DNA of 64,000 nucleotides from Streptomyces sp. BHT-5-2 (GCF_019774615.1 NZ_CP081496.1:1364001-1428000), one strand, 5' to 3'. Counted from the first letter of the stretch, positions 37,152 to 45,959 are shown. A program made the numbers and translations. The notes: generated by a model not told the origin, from the sequence alone.

Positions 37152-38057
37152 ATGCGAGACGTGCCCGGCCATGAGAACGACGCCACGAACATCCGCCGCA
37201 AACCACTGGCCCCGCTCCCAGCCGAACTCTCCGGCCCCGTACGCGACTTCGCCTCCGCACTCCGCCGCATGCACGGCGAACTGGGATACAGCCTCCAGGA
37301 GTTGGCGGGAAGGCTGCCGGCCAGCCGCTCGTCCCTCTCGCGGTATCTGCGCGGGCAGAGCCTGCCCGACGAGCGGCTGCTGGTGCAGTGGTGCAAGCTC
37401 TCCTTCACCGGCGAGGACCGGCTGCCCGCGCTGGTGAAGCTGCTGCATCGGGCCCAGGAGGCGGCGGACGAGGCGCCTGCGCCCACCGCGGCGCCGCACA
37501 CCGGGACCGGGCCGGGCGCCGAGGAGCCTGCGGAACAGACGGAACCGGCGGGCGCCGAGCCCGGGGACCTCCCGCCCCGGCGGCGCCGGCTGCGCCTGAC
37601 GCTCGCCGGGCTCGGCACCGCCGCCGTCCTCGCCGGAGCCGCGTTCGCCGTCCTGGCGCTGACCGGCTCCGGTCCCGAGGGCCGGACGGGCGGGGACGGC
37701 GCCGGACGGGGCCCGTCCGCGGCGAGCCCGGGCCCGGCGACCGGCCCCGCCCGGGTCACCGTGAACAACGTCGAGCAGGTCTGCCGGCACAGCCGTACCG
37801 ACTACTGCGCGCTCGGGCTGGCACGCGACCCCTATGCGCCGTACCAGCGCCCCAACGTCGTGGGCCACGTCTGGCACGGTGACACGCTGCACGCCGTCTG
37901 CAAGATCGCCGACGGGATCACCGTCACCGACGAGGCGGGCGGCCACAGCAGCATCTGGTTCCGGGTCGCGCACAGCGGCGGTCCGGCCTGGCTGCCGGGC
38001 ATCCGCATCCGGCCGGAGCAGCTCGACGACGCGCTGCCCCGCTGCGCAAACCGCTGA
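37152..38057 (+). CDS. Membrane-anchored XRE-type HTH protein with extracytoplasmic domain
   Basis: The 301-residue protein joins an N-terminal helix-turn-helix (about 27-80, LGYSLQELAGRLPASRSSLSRYLRGQ), a Pro/Glu-rich linker, a single membrane segment (about 155-178, LAGLGTAAVLAGAAFAVLAL) and an outer domain of about 110 residues. The outer domain has four cysteines and SH3-like VVGHVWHGDTLHAVCKI and IWFRVAHSGGPAWLPG. This layout suggests a one-component membrane sensor, though no partner gene is seen. The start is uncertain: ATG 37152 is taken, an in-frame GTG lies upstream at 37065 and another inside at 37161. Confidence 0.78.
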   Translation: MRDVPGHENDATNIRRKPLAPLPAELSGPVRDFASALRRMHGELGYSLQELAGRLPASRSSLSRYLRGQSLPDERLLVQWCKLSFTGEDRLPALVKLLHRAQEAADEAPAPTAAPHTGTGPGAEEPAEQTEPAGAEPGDLPPRRRRLRLTLAGLGTAAVLAGAAFAVLALTGSGPEGRTGGDGAGRGPSAASPGPATGPARVTVNNVEQVCRHSRTDYCALGLARDPYAPYQRPNVVGHVWHGDTLHAVCKIADGITVTDEAGGHSSIWFRVAHSGGPAWLPGIRIRPEQLDDALPRCANR

Positions 38058-38096
38058 GGGCCGGGTTTGCCGGGCGGTGTCGGGGAAAGACGAGCG

Positions 38097-38124
38097 CAGG
38101 GCGGTGCGGAACGGACCCGCCCTG
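38097..38124 (+). terminator. Weak hairpin after the HTH gene
   Basis: CAGGGCGG and CCGCCCTG form an 8-bp stem around a 12-base loop. Confidence 0.5.
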
Positions 38125-38208
38125 GCCTTCCCCGCGGCGGTCGCTATCGTGGCCGTGCCATGACGTAGCCGCCCCGCCGTCCGCAGTACCTCCCTGGGGG
38201 AACCCTCC

Positions 38209-38847
38209 ATGACCGCACGACGCACCCGCCGCCGCTCCGCCGCCTACGCCGCGCTCGCGCTCGGCCTGGCCGGCTCGGTCGCCCTGACCGGCTGCAACAG
38301 CCACTCGTCGAAGTCGAAGAAGAGCTCCTCGTCCTCCAAGAGCAAGAAGCGCAAGATCATCGGTGGGGGCGCCGCGGCAGGGGTGGGCGCGGGCGCGGCG
38401 GCCAACCGTCATGCGTCGAACTGCAACCTCACCACGTCCCGGCTCCAGTTCGGCCAGCAGACGGGCCCCAAGGGGTATGTGACCGTGCGGTACCAGAACT
38501 CCTCCGGCACGCTGCGCTGCACGCTGTACAACGCACCGCTGCTGTCGTTCGACCAGGCGAAGACGCCGCTGCCGATGGTGAGGCCGGGCTCGGGCCACGT
38601 CGTGACCCTCCGCCCGCACGGCACCGCCTACGCGGTCATCCCGACCACGAACCCCGCGGCCCTGGGCACCAAGCAGAAGAACGTGGCCGTCCAGTTCATG
38701 GGCCGCTCCTCGGGGTCCCCGACCACCGACGAGCCCGTGGTCTACGACTTCGTGGCCAAGCACGACGTGATCTCCGTCGGCCGGAGCAAGGTCACCAACT
38801 GGAACAGCAGCCTCTCCGGCGCCAAGCTGGAAGCCGGCGTCGGATAG
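38209..38847 (+). CDS. DUF4232-type lipoprotein
   Basis: The 212-residue protein has a lipoprotein signal ending VALTGC near residue 28, then a Ser/Lys-rich patch (SSKSKKSSSSSKSKKRK) and a glycine/alanine stretch before a DUF4232-like domain with cysteines in ASNCNLTTSRL and TLRCTLYNAPLLSF. It should be anchored outside the membrane. The role is unknown. It is the second such lipoprotein within 4 kb; the two flank the NlpC/P60-like and HTH-membrane genes. It is convergent with the thioredoxin-NHL gene. Confidence 0.87.
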   Translation: MTARRTRRRSAAYAALALGLAGSVALTGCNSHSSKSKKSSSSSKSKKRKIIGGGAAAGVGAGAAANRHASNCNLTTSRLQFGQQTGPKGYVTVRYQNSSGTLRCTLYNAPLLSFDQAKTPLPMVRPGSGHVVTLRPHGTAYAVIPTTNPAALGTKQKNVAVQFMGRSSGSPTTDEPVVYDFVAKHDVISVGRSKVTNWNSSLSGAKLEAGVG

Positions 38848-38884
38848 CTCCCCCGTGGCCGCGGCACACCGGCCGGGGCCGGAG

Positions 38885-40711
38885 TTACTCCGCGTCCAGC
38901 CCCGCCAGCACGAGACCCAGCCGGGCCACGCCGTCCGCGGTGATCCGGACCGGGACGCCCCAGTCCTGCTGGTGCACATGGCAGGCCGGGTACTCGATGT
39001 CCGGGGCGTCGTCGCAGGACGCGGCCATCGCCGAGACATGCAGCACGCCCTCGGTCACATCGTCCGCGAGGACCAGGTCCCGCGCCAGATCGGTGCCCGC
39101 GCCCGCCCCCTCGGCGAGGAGTTCCGGCGGTGTGGCACTGACCAGCAGCCGCGTCGAGGGCCCGTAGCGGGTGTCGAGCTTCTGGCCGGCCGGCGCCTGG
39201 AAGACCACGTCCAGCCGGAGTGTGCCCGGGGCGATGTCGGTGGCGGCGCGCTGGGTGCGGTGGGCCACCGACTCGACGCGGACCGCCTCCTCGGGGAGCC
39301 GGAGCCGGGTCAGCCGGTGCCGCGCGGACTCCACCACCACGATGTCGTCGTCGGCGAGGACCGCCGCGGAGGGCTCCCGCAGATCGGTCGCGAGCGTGGT
39401 CACCTCGCCGCTCGCCGGGTCGTAGCGGCGCAGCGCGTGGTTGTAGGTGTCGGCGATCGCGACCGAGCCGTCGGGCAGTGCCGTCACCCCCAGCGGGTGC
39501 TGGAGCAGGGCCTGCTCGGCGGCGCCGTCGCGGTGCCCGAAGTCGAAGAGTCCGGTGCCGACCGCCGTGCGGACGACATGGCCGTCGGCCGGGGCGCCCG
39601 GATCGCCGTTCGCCGCCCGCTCGATCCAACGGACCGCGCTGGTCTCGGAGTCGGCGATCCACAGCCGGTCGCCGCCCGCCGCGATCCCGGAGGGCTGGGC
39701 GAACCACGCCTCCGCGGCGGGGCCGTCGACCAGGCCCTCGTTGGTGGTGCCGGCCGCCACCGTCACCGTGCCGTCGGCCGGGTCGTAGGTCCAGATCTGG
39801 TGGACGCCGGCCATCGCGATCCACAGCCGGTCCTGCCACCAGGCGACGTCCCACGGCGAGGAGAGGTCCACCTCGCGCGCCGGGCCGGAGGTCGGTGAAC
39901 CCTGCCACCACTGCCTGCCGGTGCCGGCCACCGTCTCCAGGGCGCCGGTCGCGGGGTCGAGGACCCGGATGGCGTGGTTGACGGTGTCCGCGACGGCGAC
40001 CCTGCCGTCGGGGAGCAGCGCCAGCCCCTGCGGCTCGTTGAAGGAATCCGGGCCCAGCCCGCGCTCGCCGGTGCCGATCCGGCGCAGCACCTGCTCGCCG
40101 TCGGCCGCCAGCTCCACCAGTTGGTGCCGGGTGGTGTCGGAGACCAGGAAGGTGCCGCCGGGCAGCCGTACCGCCTTGCCGGGGAAGCGGAGGTCGGTGG
40201 CGACCGGCTCCGGCGGTACGTAGGGGCCGTCGCCGCGCCGCAGCGTGCCCTTGGCGCCGTGCTCGGCGATCAGCTCCTCGACGAGGCTCTCGATGGCGTG
40301 CGCATGGCCCTCGCCCGCGTGCTGGGCCACGACATAGCCCTCGGGGTCGATCACCACCAGCGTCGGCCAGGCCCGGACCGCGTACTGCTTCCACGTGGCC
40401 AGCTCGGGGTCGTCCAGGACGGGGTGCTCGACGCCGTACCGCTCGACGGCGTCGACGACGGCCTGGTGCTCGGCCTCGTGGACGAACTTCGGGGAGTGCA
40501 CGCCGATGATCACGACCGAGTCGCGGTGGCGCTCCTCCAGCTCCCGCAGCTCGTCCAGGACGTGCAGGCAGTTCACACAGCAGAACGTCCAGAAATCGAG
40601 GATGACAATGCGTCCTCGCAGGTCGGACAGAGTGAGGTCGTTTCCGCCGGTGTTGAGCCAGCCGCCCTTGCCGATCAGCTCGGGGGCCCGGACGCGCGCA
40701 CGTGAAGCCAT
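38885..40711 (-). CDS. Thioredoxin-like domain protein with NHL repeats
   Basis: The 608-residue protein has an N-terminal AhpC/TSA-thioredoxin-like domain (about 15-165) with a vicinal cysteine motif in FWTFCCVNCLHVLDE, followed by an NHL beta-propeller (about 180-500; repeats such as NEPQGLALLPDGRVAVADT and HPLGVTALPDGSVAIADT). The C-terminal part contains two more cysteines. It resembles the NHLRC2 group, an enzyme-like fold of unknown bacterial function. No signal peptide is seen at the ATG chosen at 40711; upstream in-frame codons exist but the homology begins at MASRARVRAPELIG. Confidence 0.88.
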   Translation of the reverse strand: MASRARVRAPELIGKGGWLNTGGNDLTLSDLRGRIVILDFWTFCCVNCLHVLDELRELEERHRDSVVIIGVHSPKFVHEAEHQAVVDAVERYGVEHPVLDDPELATWKQYAVRAWPTLVVIDPEGYVVAQHAGEGHAHAIESLVEELIAEHGAKGTLRRGDGPYVPPEPVATDLRFPGKAVRLPGGTFLVSDTTRHQLVELAADGEQVLRRIGTGERGLGPDSFNEPQGLALLPDGRVAVADTVNHAIRVLDPATGALETVAGTGRQWWQGSPTSGPAREVDLSSPWDVAWWQDRLWIAMAGVHQIWTYDPADGTVTVAAGTTNEGLVDGPAAEAWFAQPSGIAAGGDRLWIADSETSAVRWIERAANGDPGAPADGHVVRTAVGTGLFDFGHRDGAAEQALLQHPLGVTALPDGSVAIADTYNHALRRYDPASGEVTTLATDLREPSAAVLADDDIVVVESARHRLTRLRLPEEAVRVESVAHRTQRAATDIAPGTLRLDVVFQAPAGQKLDTRYGPSTRLLVSATPPELLAEGAGAGTDLARDLVLADDVTEGVLHVSAMAASCDDAPDIEYPACHVHQQDWGVPVRITADGVARLGLVLAGLDAE

Positions 40712-40775
40712 GTGGACATTCAACGTCACTCCGGTGCGTACGCATTCCGCAGGGGGCGTGGGGAACACGTCACCC

Positions 40776-41306
40776 ATGCTGCAATCCCACGGGGAGCACG
40801 CCCGCCGCTCCCGCAAGTACTTCGTGCACGACCGGATCTTCGGCATCGGCGAGGACTACTGGGTCGACGACGAGCACGGCCGGCACGCCTTCCTGGTGGA
40901 CGGGAAGGCACTGCGTCTGCGGGAGACCTTCGAGCTCAAGGACACCGAGCGGCGGGTGCTGGTCACCATCCGCAAGAAGATGTTCAGCATCCGCGACACG
41001 ATGACCATCGAGCGGGACGACCAGCCGCTGGCGACGATCAAGCGCAAGCGGCTGTCCCTGCTGCGCCACCACTACCGCGTCGAGCTGGTCGACGGCACCG
41101 AGCTGGACGTCAGCGGCAAGCTCCTGGACCGGGAGTTCGCGATCGAGTACGACGGCGAGCTGCTCGCCGAGATCTCCCGACGCTGGCTGACCGTCCATGA
41201 GACCTACGGGGTCAACGTCATCCGGGACGACGCGGACCCGGCACTGCTGATCGCCGTCGCGGTGTCCGTGATCCGGATGGCCGAGCGGGAACGGGAGGAC
41301 GACTGA
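40776..41306 (+). CDS. LURP-one-related family protein
   Basis: The 176-residue protein has the beta-barrel pattern of the LURP-one/YxjI (tubby-like) family: KYFVHDRIFGIGEDYWVDDE, FLVDGKALRLRETFEL, IRKKMFSIRDTMTI and a C-terminal hydrophobic helix (ALLIAVAVSVIRMAE). Tubby-like folds bind phosphoinositides in eukaryotes; the bacterial role is unknown. It is divergent from the thioredoxin-NHL gene, with only about 65 bp between the two starts, so their promoters overlap. Confidence 0.88.
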   Translation: MLQSHGEHARRSRKYFVHDRIFGIGEDYWVDDEHGRHAFLVDGKALRLRETFELKDTERRVLVTIRKKMFSIRDTMTIERDDQPLATIKRKRLSLLRHHYRVELVDGTELDVSGKLLDREFAIEYDGELLAEISRRWLTVHETYGVNVIRDDADPALLIAVAVSVIRMAEREREDD

Positions 41307-41544
41307 GAAAGGCCCGGACGTACCGGTCAAATCCTCCGGAACAGACGGGAATTGGCCGGTACCACCAGCTCAGCGCCCATCGGGAGCGGCGAATCGCGCA
41401 CAGTACCACCGGCAACGCTTTCGAGCGGCCCCGCCGTCGAACATCCACCTACGATGGTCACCCGAAAGCACTGCCGGGGTGCCCGTGCGCAGCGTAACTT
41501 AACTGCCAGACAGCAGCCCGCGTACGAACCGTTCGAGGGGTCCC

Positions 41545-42369
41545 GTGACCGTCCATCCCAGCCTTCAGTCCTCCATCGATGCCTGGACGCACTCCATAGA
41601 AGCGATAACCGAGCTGGTGACGCCGCTCGTCGAGGGGGAGTGGAACAGGGCGACGGACCTCCCAGGTTGGTCCGTGCGCGACATCGTCTCCCATGTCATC
41701 GGCCTGGAATGCGAGATGCTGGGCGACCCCCGGCCGATCCACACGCTGCCGCGCGATCTCTACCACGTGCGCACCGAATCGGCCCGCCGGATGGAGGTCC
41801 AGGTCGACGTCCGCCGGCACCACACCGCACCGGAGATGCTCAGCGAGCTCGAATACACCGTCATCCGGCGTTCCCGGCAGCTGCGGAACGAGACCCGCCA
41901 GCCGGACAGCGTGGTGCGCAGCCCGCTCGGCGAGGAGCGCACCCTCGAATTCGTCCTGGAACAGCGGGCGTTCGACGTCTGGGCACACGAGCAGGACCTG
42001 CGCCGTACGCTCGGCAAGCCCGGAAACCTCGACTCGCCGGGCGCTCTGGTGACCCGCGATCTGCTGGTGCGGGTCCTGCCCGGCATCGTCACCAACCGGG
42101 CCAAGGCACCAGCCCGTTCGGCGGTGGTCTTCGACATCAGCGGTCCGATGGAGTTCATGCGCACCGTTCGGGTCGACGACGAGGGCAAGGCCACCGTCGA
42201 CAGCAGTGTCTCGCTGGGGCCGACGGTGACACTGGCGATGGACTGGGACACCTTCCACCAGCTGGCCTGCGGCCGGGTCCGGCCGGCCGCCGTCGCCGAG
42301 CACATCAAGATCGACGGTGACCAGGAGCTGGCCCAGGCCATCCTCGACAACTTCGCGGTGACGCCGTGA
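41545..42369 (+). CDS. Maleylpyruvate isomerase family mycothiol-dependent enzyme
   Basis: The 274-residue protein matches the mycothiol-dependent maleylpyruvate isomerase / DinB-like group. It has a four-helix N-terminal domain with a metal-binding histidine at residue 50 (VSHVIG) and a second metal site near FDVWAHEQDLR, and a C-terminal SCP2-like lobe with TLAMDWDTFHQLACGR. Many Streptomyces paralogues exist, so the substrate is unknown. The GTG start follows GAGGGG. A parS site lies 12 bp after the stop. Confidence 0.87.
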   Translation: MTVHPSLQSSIDAWTHSIEAITELVTPLVEGEWNRATDLPGWSVRDIVSHVIGLECEMLGDPRPIHTLPRDLYHVRTESARRMEVQVDVRRHHTAPEMLSELEYTVIRRSRQLRNETRQPDSVVRSPLGEERTLEFVLEQRAFDVWAHEQDLRRTLGKPGNLDSPGALVTRDLLVRVLPGIVTNRAKAPARSAVVFDISGPMEFMRTVRVDDEGKATVDSSVSLGPTVTLAMDWDTFHQLACGRVRPAAVAEHIKIDGDQELAQAILDNFAVTP

Positions 42370-42381
42370 CGCCGGATCGCT

Positions 42382-42395
42382 GTTTCACGTGAAAC
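42382..42395. other. parS: parS site
   Basis: An exact GTTTCACGTGAAAC palindrome between convergent gene stops. Confidence 0.93.
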
Positions 42396-42473
42396 CGAAG
42401 CCTTCGCCGACGTCGACGCCGATGTGCCGCCCCGAGGCGCGTGCGCCGGAGGCGGCACCGGCACCGGTCGTTC

Positions 42474-43838
42474 TCAGGCCGGGACGTGCACGGCCTCGAC
42501 CCTGCTGACGACCAGCCGCTCCCGCTCACGCCGGGCCGCACGGCTGCGCAGCCGCAGGATCTGGGTGACGCCGAGCGCCTCCAGCACGAAGACCGAGGCG
42601 AAGGCGATCCGGTAGTTGTCGCCGGTGGCGTCGAGGAGGACGCCGACCGCGAGCAGGGTGGTCATCGAGGCGGTGAAGCCGCCCATGTTGACGATGCCGG
42701 AAGCGGTGCCCTGGCGCTCCGGCGGGTTGGCCGGCCGGGCGAAGTCGAAGCCGATCATCGAAGCGGGGCCGCAAGCGCCCAGCACCGCGCAGAGCGCGAT
42801 CAGCAGCGCCATGGGAGCATGCGCGGCGGGCCAGCTCAGGGTGAGCGCCCACACCAGGGCGGTGGCCACGACGGTGCCCAGCGCCAGCGGCAAACGGGCC
42901 GCGTGGTGGCGGGCGATGACCTGCCCGTAGACCAGGCCCACGGCCATGTTGGAGAGCACCACGAGCGTCAGCAACTCACCGGCCGTGCCACGGGAGAGCC
43001 CCTGGGCCTCCACGAGGAACGGCAGGCCCCACAGCAGCAGGAAGACCATCGCCGGGAACTGCGTGGTGAAGTGCACCCACATGCCCAGCCGGGTGCCGGG
43101 CTCGCGCCAGGCGTCGGCGATCTGCCGGCGGACGAATGCCGCGCCGCCGTGCTCGCGGGGCGCGGGCGGCGGGGCGAAGCCCTCGGGGTGGTCCTTGAGG
43201 AAGAGCAGCAGCAGGACCAGCACGGCGATCCCGCCCACGGCACTGCCGGCGAAGGTCGTCGTCCAGCCGAAGGTGTGCAGCAGCCGGGCCAGGACGAGCG
43301 TGGAGATCAGATTGCCCGCCATCCCGACCAGGGCGGCGATCTGCGCGACCATCGGGCCGCGGCGGGCCGGGAACCACCGGGAGCCCAGCCGCAACACGCT
43401 GATGAACGTCATCGCGTCGCCGCAGCCCAGCAGCGCCCGTGAGCCGAGCGCCATGGCGTACGAGTCCGAGAACGCGAAGCCGAACTGCCCGGCCGTGTAC
43501 AGGATCACGCCCAGCGCCAGGACCCTCTTCGCGCCCAGCCGGTCGACCAGCACGCCGACGGGTATCTGCATCCCCGCGTAGACCAGCAGTTGGAGGATGG
43601 AGAAGGTCGAGAGCGCGGAGGCGTTGATGTGGAAGCGGTGCGCGGCGTCCAGGCCGGCCACACCGAGGCTGGTGCGGTAGGTGATCGCGACGAAGTAGAC
43701 CGCGACACCGATGCTCCAGACGGCCACCGCCTTCCGGCCGCCGGGCGGGTCCGAGGGCAGCAGGCGGGTGCCGCCCGCCCCTATGCCGCCGCCGATGGAA
43801 CTGCTGCTTCCGGCGGCGCCGTCGGCACTGCCACTCAT
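42474..43838 (-). CDS. Major facilitator superfamily transporter
   Basis: The 454-residue permease has twelve predicted membrane segments. It shows the MFS signature VDRLGAKRVLALG after helix 2, a long central loop and a C-terminal cytoplasmic tail. The closest pattern is the anion/phthalate-type permease group; the substrate is unknown. The start overlaps the stop of the GntR regulator as ATGA, so the two are coupled and likely regulated together by the GntR product. Confidence 0.9.
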   Translation of the reverse strand: MSGSADGAAGSSSSIGGGIGAGGTRLLPSDPPGGRKAVAVWSIGVAVYFVAITYRTSLGVAGLDAAHRFHINASALSTFSILQLLVYAGMQIPVGVLVDRLGAKRVLALGVILYTAGQFGFAFSDSYAMALGSRALLGCGDAMTFISVLRLGSRWFPARRGPMVAQIAALVGMAGNLISTLVLARLLHTFGWTTTFAGSAVGGIAVLVLLLLFLKDHPEGFAPPPAPREHGGAAFVRRQIADAWREPGTRLGMWVHFTTQFPAMVFLLLWGLPFLVEAQGLSRGTAGELLTLVVLSNMAVGLVYGQVIARHHAARLPLALGTVVATALVWALTLSWPAAHAPMALLIALCAVLGACGPASMIGFDFARPANPPERQGTASGIVNMGGFTASMTTLLAVGVLLDATGDNYRIAFASVFVLEALGVTQILRLRSRAARRERERLVVSRVEAVHVPA

Positions 43839-44521
43839 CGCTCGTCCCCCCGCGCGAGATTGCGGACCCAGCTGACGTGCCGCTGCACGGCCTCGGTGGC
43901 GGCCTCGGCGTCGCCGGCCCGCAGCGCCTCCAGGATTTCGGTGTGCTCGGCGATGTTCTTGGCGATCCGGTCGGGGTGGGCGTGCATCACCGCGACGCCC
44001 ATCCGCAGCTGCCGGTCGCGCAGTTGCTCGTAGAGCCGGTCGAGGATCTGGTTGCCGGCGCTGCGCACGATGGCGGCGTGGAAGGCGCGGTCGGTGACCG
44101 ACACGGCGGCCAGGTCGCCCGCCGCGGCCTGCTCCCGCATGGTCTCCACCAGCTCGGTCAGCTCGCTGATCAGCGCCTCGGTGGCGGGCACGGCCTTGGC
44201 CGCCGCGTGCTTCTCCACCAGCAGCCGGGTCTCGACGACGTCGGCGATCTCCTGTGCGGAGACCGGCAGGACCAGCGCGCCCTTCTTCGGGTAGAGCCTG
44301 ATCAGCCCTTCGACCTCCAGCCGCAGCAGCGCCTCGCGCACGGGGGTCCGGGAGACCCCGACGGCCTCGGCGAGCTCCCCTTCGGTCAGCAGCATCCCGC
44401 CCTCGTAGCGGCGCTCCAGGACGGCGTCCTTGATGTGGGTGTAGACCCGCTCGGCGGCGGGCGGCTGTTTGGCGGAAACGGGACCGGTCTCCCTTGTGGG
44501 GGCGGTGGACGCTGATGGCAT
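43835..44521 (-). CDS. GntR family (FCD-type) transcriptional regulator
   Basis: The protein of about 228 residues has an N-terminal winged helix (VYTHIKDAVLERRYEGGMLLTEGELAEAVGVSRTPVREAL in pieces) and a C-terminal FCD all-helical ligand domain with metal histidines (FHAAIVRSAG, AEHTEILEAL and VQRHVSW). It probably controls the coupled MFS gene in answer to a small acid. The ATG at 44521 has no ribosome binding site, but TATCCT lies about 7 bp upstream, which would give a leaderless mRNA; an in-frame GTG two codons upstream is the alternative. Confidence 0.88.
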   Translation of the reverse strand: MPSASTAPTRETGPVSAKQPPAAERVYTHIKDAVLERRYEGGMLLTEGELAEAVGVSRTPVREALLRLEVEGLIRLYPKKGALVLPVSAQEIADVVETRLLVEKHAAAKAVPATEALISELTELVETMREQAAAGDLAAVSVTDRAFHAAIVRSAGNQILDRLYEQLRDRQLRMGVAVMHAHPDRIAKNIAEHTEILEALRAGDAEAATEAVQRHVSWVRNLARGDER

Positions 44522-44657
44522 GCACACAGGATAGATACAACAGATTCGTGGCCGGTACGCCGTTCCGCGATGCGGACGATCTAGAGGGTGTTTGTCCTGA
44601 TAGAGGCGTTATGAGTGACCGGCCGGGGCCCGTATCGAGCCACCGGCCGGCCCGCGC

Positions 44658-45518
44658 TCAGACAGTCATCCGGCCCTGCGCGACCAGGCGGTCCACGACC
44701 TGGCGATGGGCGGGCGCACAGCGCTCGAAGGACTCCGCGCGGTCGAACCACGCGTACTCGGCGATCTCCCGGCCGGGAGCCGGCTCGATGTCCTGGGGGC
44801 CGCCGGTGAAACAGGTCATGTGGAGCCGGCGGCCGTTCTTGCCGTGCGCCACGTCGTGGACGACGAACGCCTCGGACAGCTCTTCGGCGGCGATCCGCAG
44901 ACCGAGTTCCTCGGAGAGCTCCCGGGAGAGCGCCTGGTTCGCGGTCTCCCCCGGCTCGTACTTGCCGCCGGGGAGGTAGAAGGTGTCGTTGCCCCTCGTC
45001 CGCACGCTCAGCAGCCGTCCGTCGCGCACATGCAGCCAGGACACCGACCGCAGGGGCGCTTCGCGCTCCATGGTGAGCAGCGGGTGCCCGGTCCGGTCGT
45101 CGATCCGCCGCCCGCTCTCGGTGAATCCCAGCTGGGCGAAGAATCGCCGGGCGCGGTCGTCGGCCTCGGAGACCGCGGCGGTCAGCGCGCCGTACCGCGC
45201 GGCCGCGTGCTCCACCAGCTCCCGGCCGATGCCGCCGCCCTGCGCCTCGGGCACCACGAACAGCCCGCCGATCTCGACGTCGCGGTCACCGCCGTCGCCG
45301 ACGCCCAGCAGCCGGAGCAGTCCGGTGACGGCCCCGTCGCGCTCGGCAACCCAGTTCTCCGCGCCGGCGGGATACACCTCACGAAGGACCCGGGCCCGCT
45401 CTCCTTCGCCTTCCCCCTCGGTGATCGAATGCGCCTGCTGCGACGCCCTGGACCACAGGTCGCACACCACGTCCTGATCTGCATCGCGGTAGCGCCGGAT
45501 GACCGTGTGACTGTTCAT
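44658..45518 (-). CDS. GNAT acetyltransferase-Nudix hydrolase fusion
   Basis: The 286-residue protein joins two domains in one frame. Residues 1-150 form a GNAT N-acetyltransferase with the acetyl-CoA motif VVPEAQGGGIGRELVEHA. Residues 160-286 form a Nudix hydrolase with the full box (GGKYEPGETANQALSRELSEELGL split over the motif, with REL and EELG). Nudix enzymes cleave nucleoside diphosphate-linked compounds; the acetyl acceptor and Nudix substrate are unknown. The ATG at 45518 fits the GNAT start. I know of both domains separately; how common the fusion is I cannot judge. Confidence 0.87.
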   Translation of the reverse strand: MNSHTVIRRYRDADQDVVCDLWSRASQQAHSITEGEGEGERARVLREVYPAGAENWVAERDGAVTGLLRLLGVGDGGDRDVEIGGLFVVPEAQGGGIGRELVEHAAARYGALTAAVSEADDRARRFFAQLGFTESGRRIDDRTGHPLLTMEREAPLRSVSWLHVRDGRLLSVRTRGNDTFYLPGGKYEPGETANQALSRELSEELGLRIAAEELSEAFVVHDVAHGKNGRRLHMTCFTGGPQDIEPAPGREIAEYAWFDRAESFERCAPAHRQVVDRLVAQGRMTV

Positions 45519-45634
45519 TTCGCCGACCGTAAACAGCCGGGCCCGCACCGGCAAACCCATTCCCGTCCGGCGCCCTCCCCGGTCGACAGGGGGACCCCAG
45601 GTTGATCCCGGGTCCGACTCAAGGTGTACGCGAG

Positions 45635-45655
45635 TCCGTACCTGACGCGTACGGA
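45635..45655. promoter_or_regulatory. Inverted repeat in divergent promoter region
   Basis: TCCGTAC and GTACGGA are perfect 7-bp arms around a 7-bp spacer, between the GNAT-Nudix gene start and the small peptide gene. It is a candidate operator. Confidence 0.4.
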
Positions 45656-45724
45656 ACGCGCCGGATTCCGTGGGTGAATGGAGCCACGGAGCCGATACGG
45701 CCTACCGCACAAGGGGAGTTGACC

Positions 45725-45904
45725 ATGCAGTCCAGGACGCACACCGGCCGCCGCGCCCGCAACGCCGCCGTGCTGGCCCTGATCGTCGCCGCCGTCTGGG
45801 CGGGCGCCGCACTGACCCGTGGCGCCGCCGCACAGGCCGACCCGTCCGCCCCGACCGGCCCGCTGGCGCACTTCAGCCGTGTGGTCGAGCTCGTCAGGGG
45901 CTGA
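45725..45904 (+). CDS. Small secreted or membrane peptide
   Basis: This 59-residue product opens MQSRTHTGRRARNAAVLALIVAAVW and has a single hydrophobic segment followed by AAAQADPSAP, like a signal peptide with a short mature part of about 20 residues. AGGGGAG stands at the right distance before the ATG. I recognise no family. It ends 18 bp before a parS pair. It may be a genuine short gene or a leader peptide. Confidence 0.6.
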   Translation: MQSRTHTGRRARNAAVLALIVAAVWAGAALTRGAAAQADPSAPTGPLAHFSRVVELVRG

Positions 45905-45922
45905 GCAACGACGAGGGGCGGT

Positions 45923-45959
45923 GTTTCACGTGAAACGCGCCGACCGTTTCACGTGAAAC
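45923..45959. other. parS: parS pair (45923-45936 and 45946-45959)
   Basis: Two exact GTTTCACGTGAAAC palindromes start only 23 bp apart, the closest exact pair in the window, between convergent genes. Confidence 0.94.
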
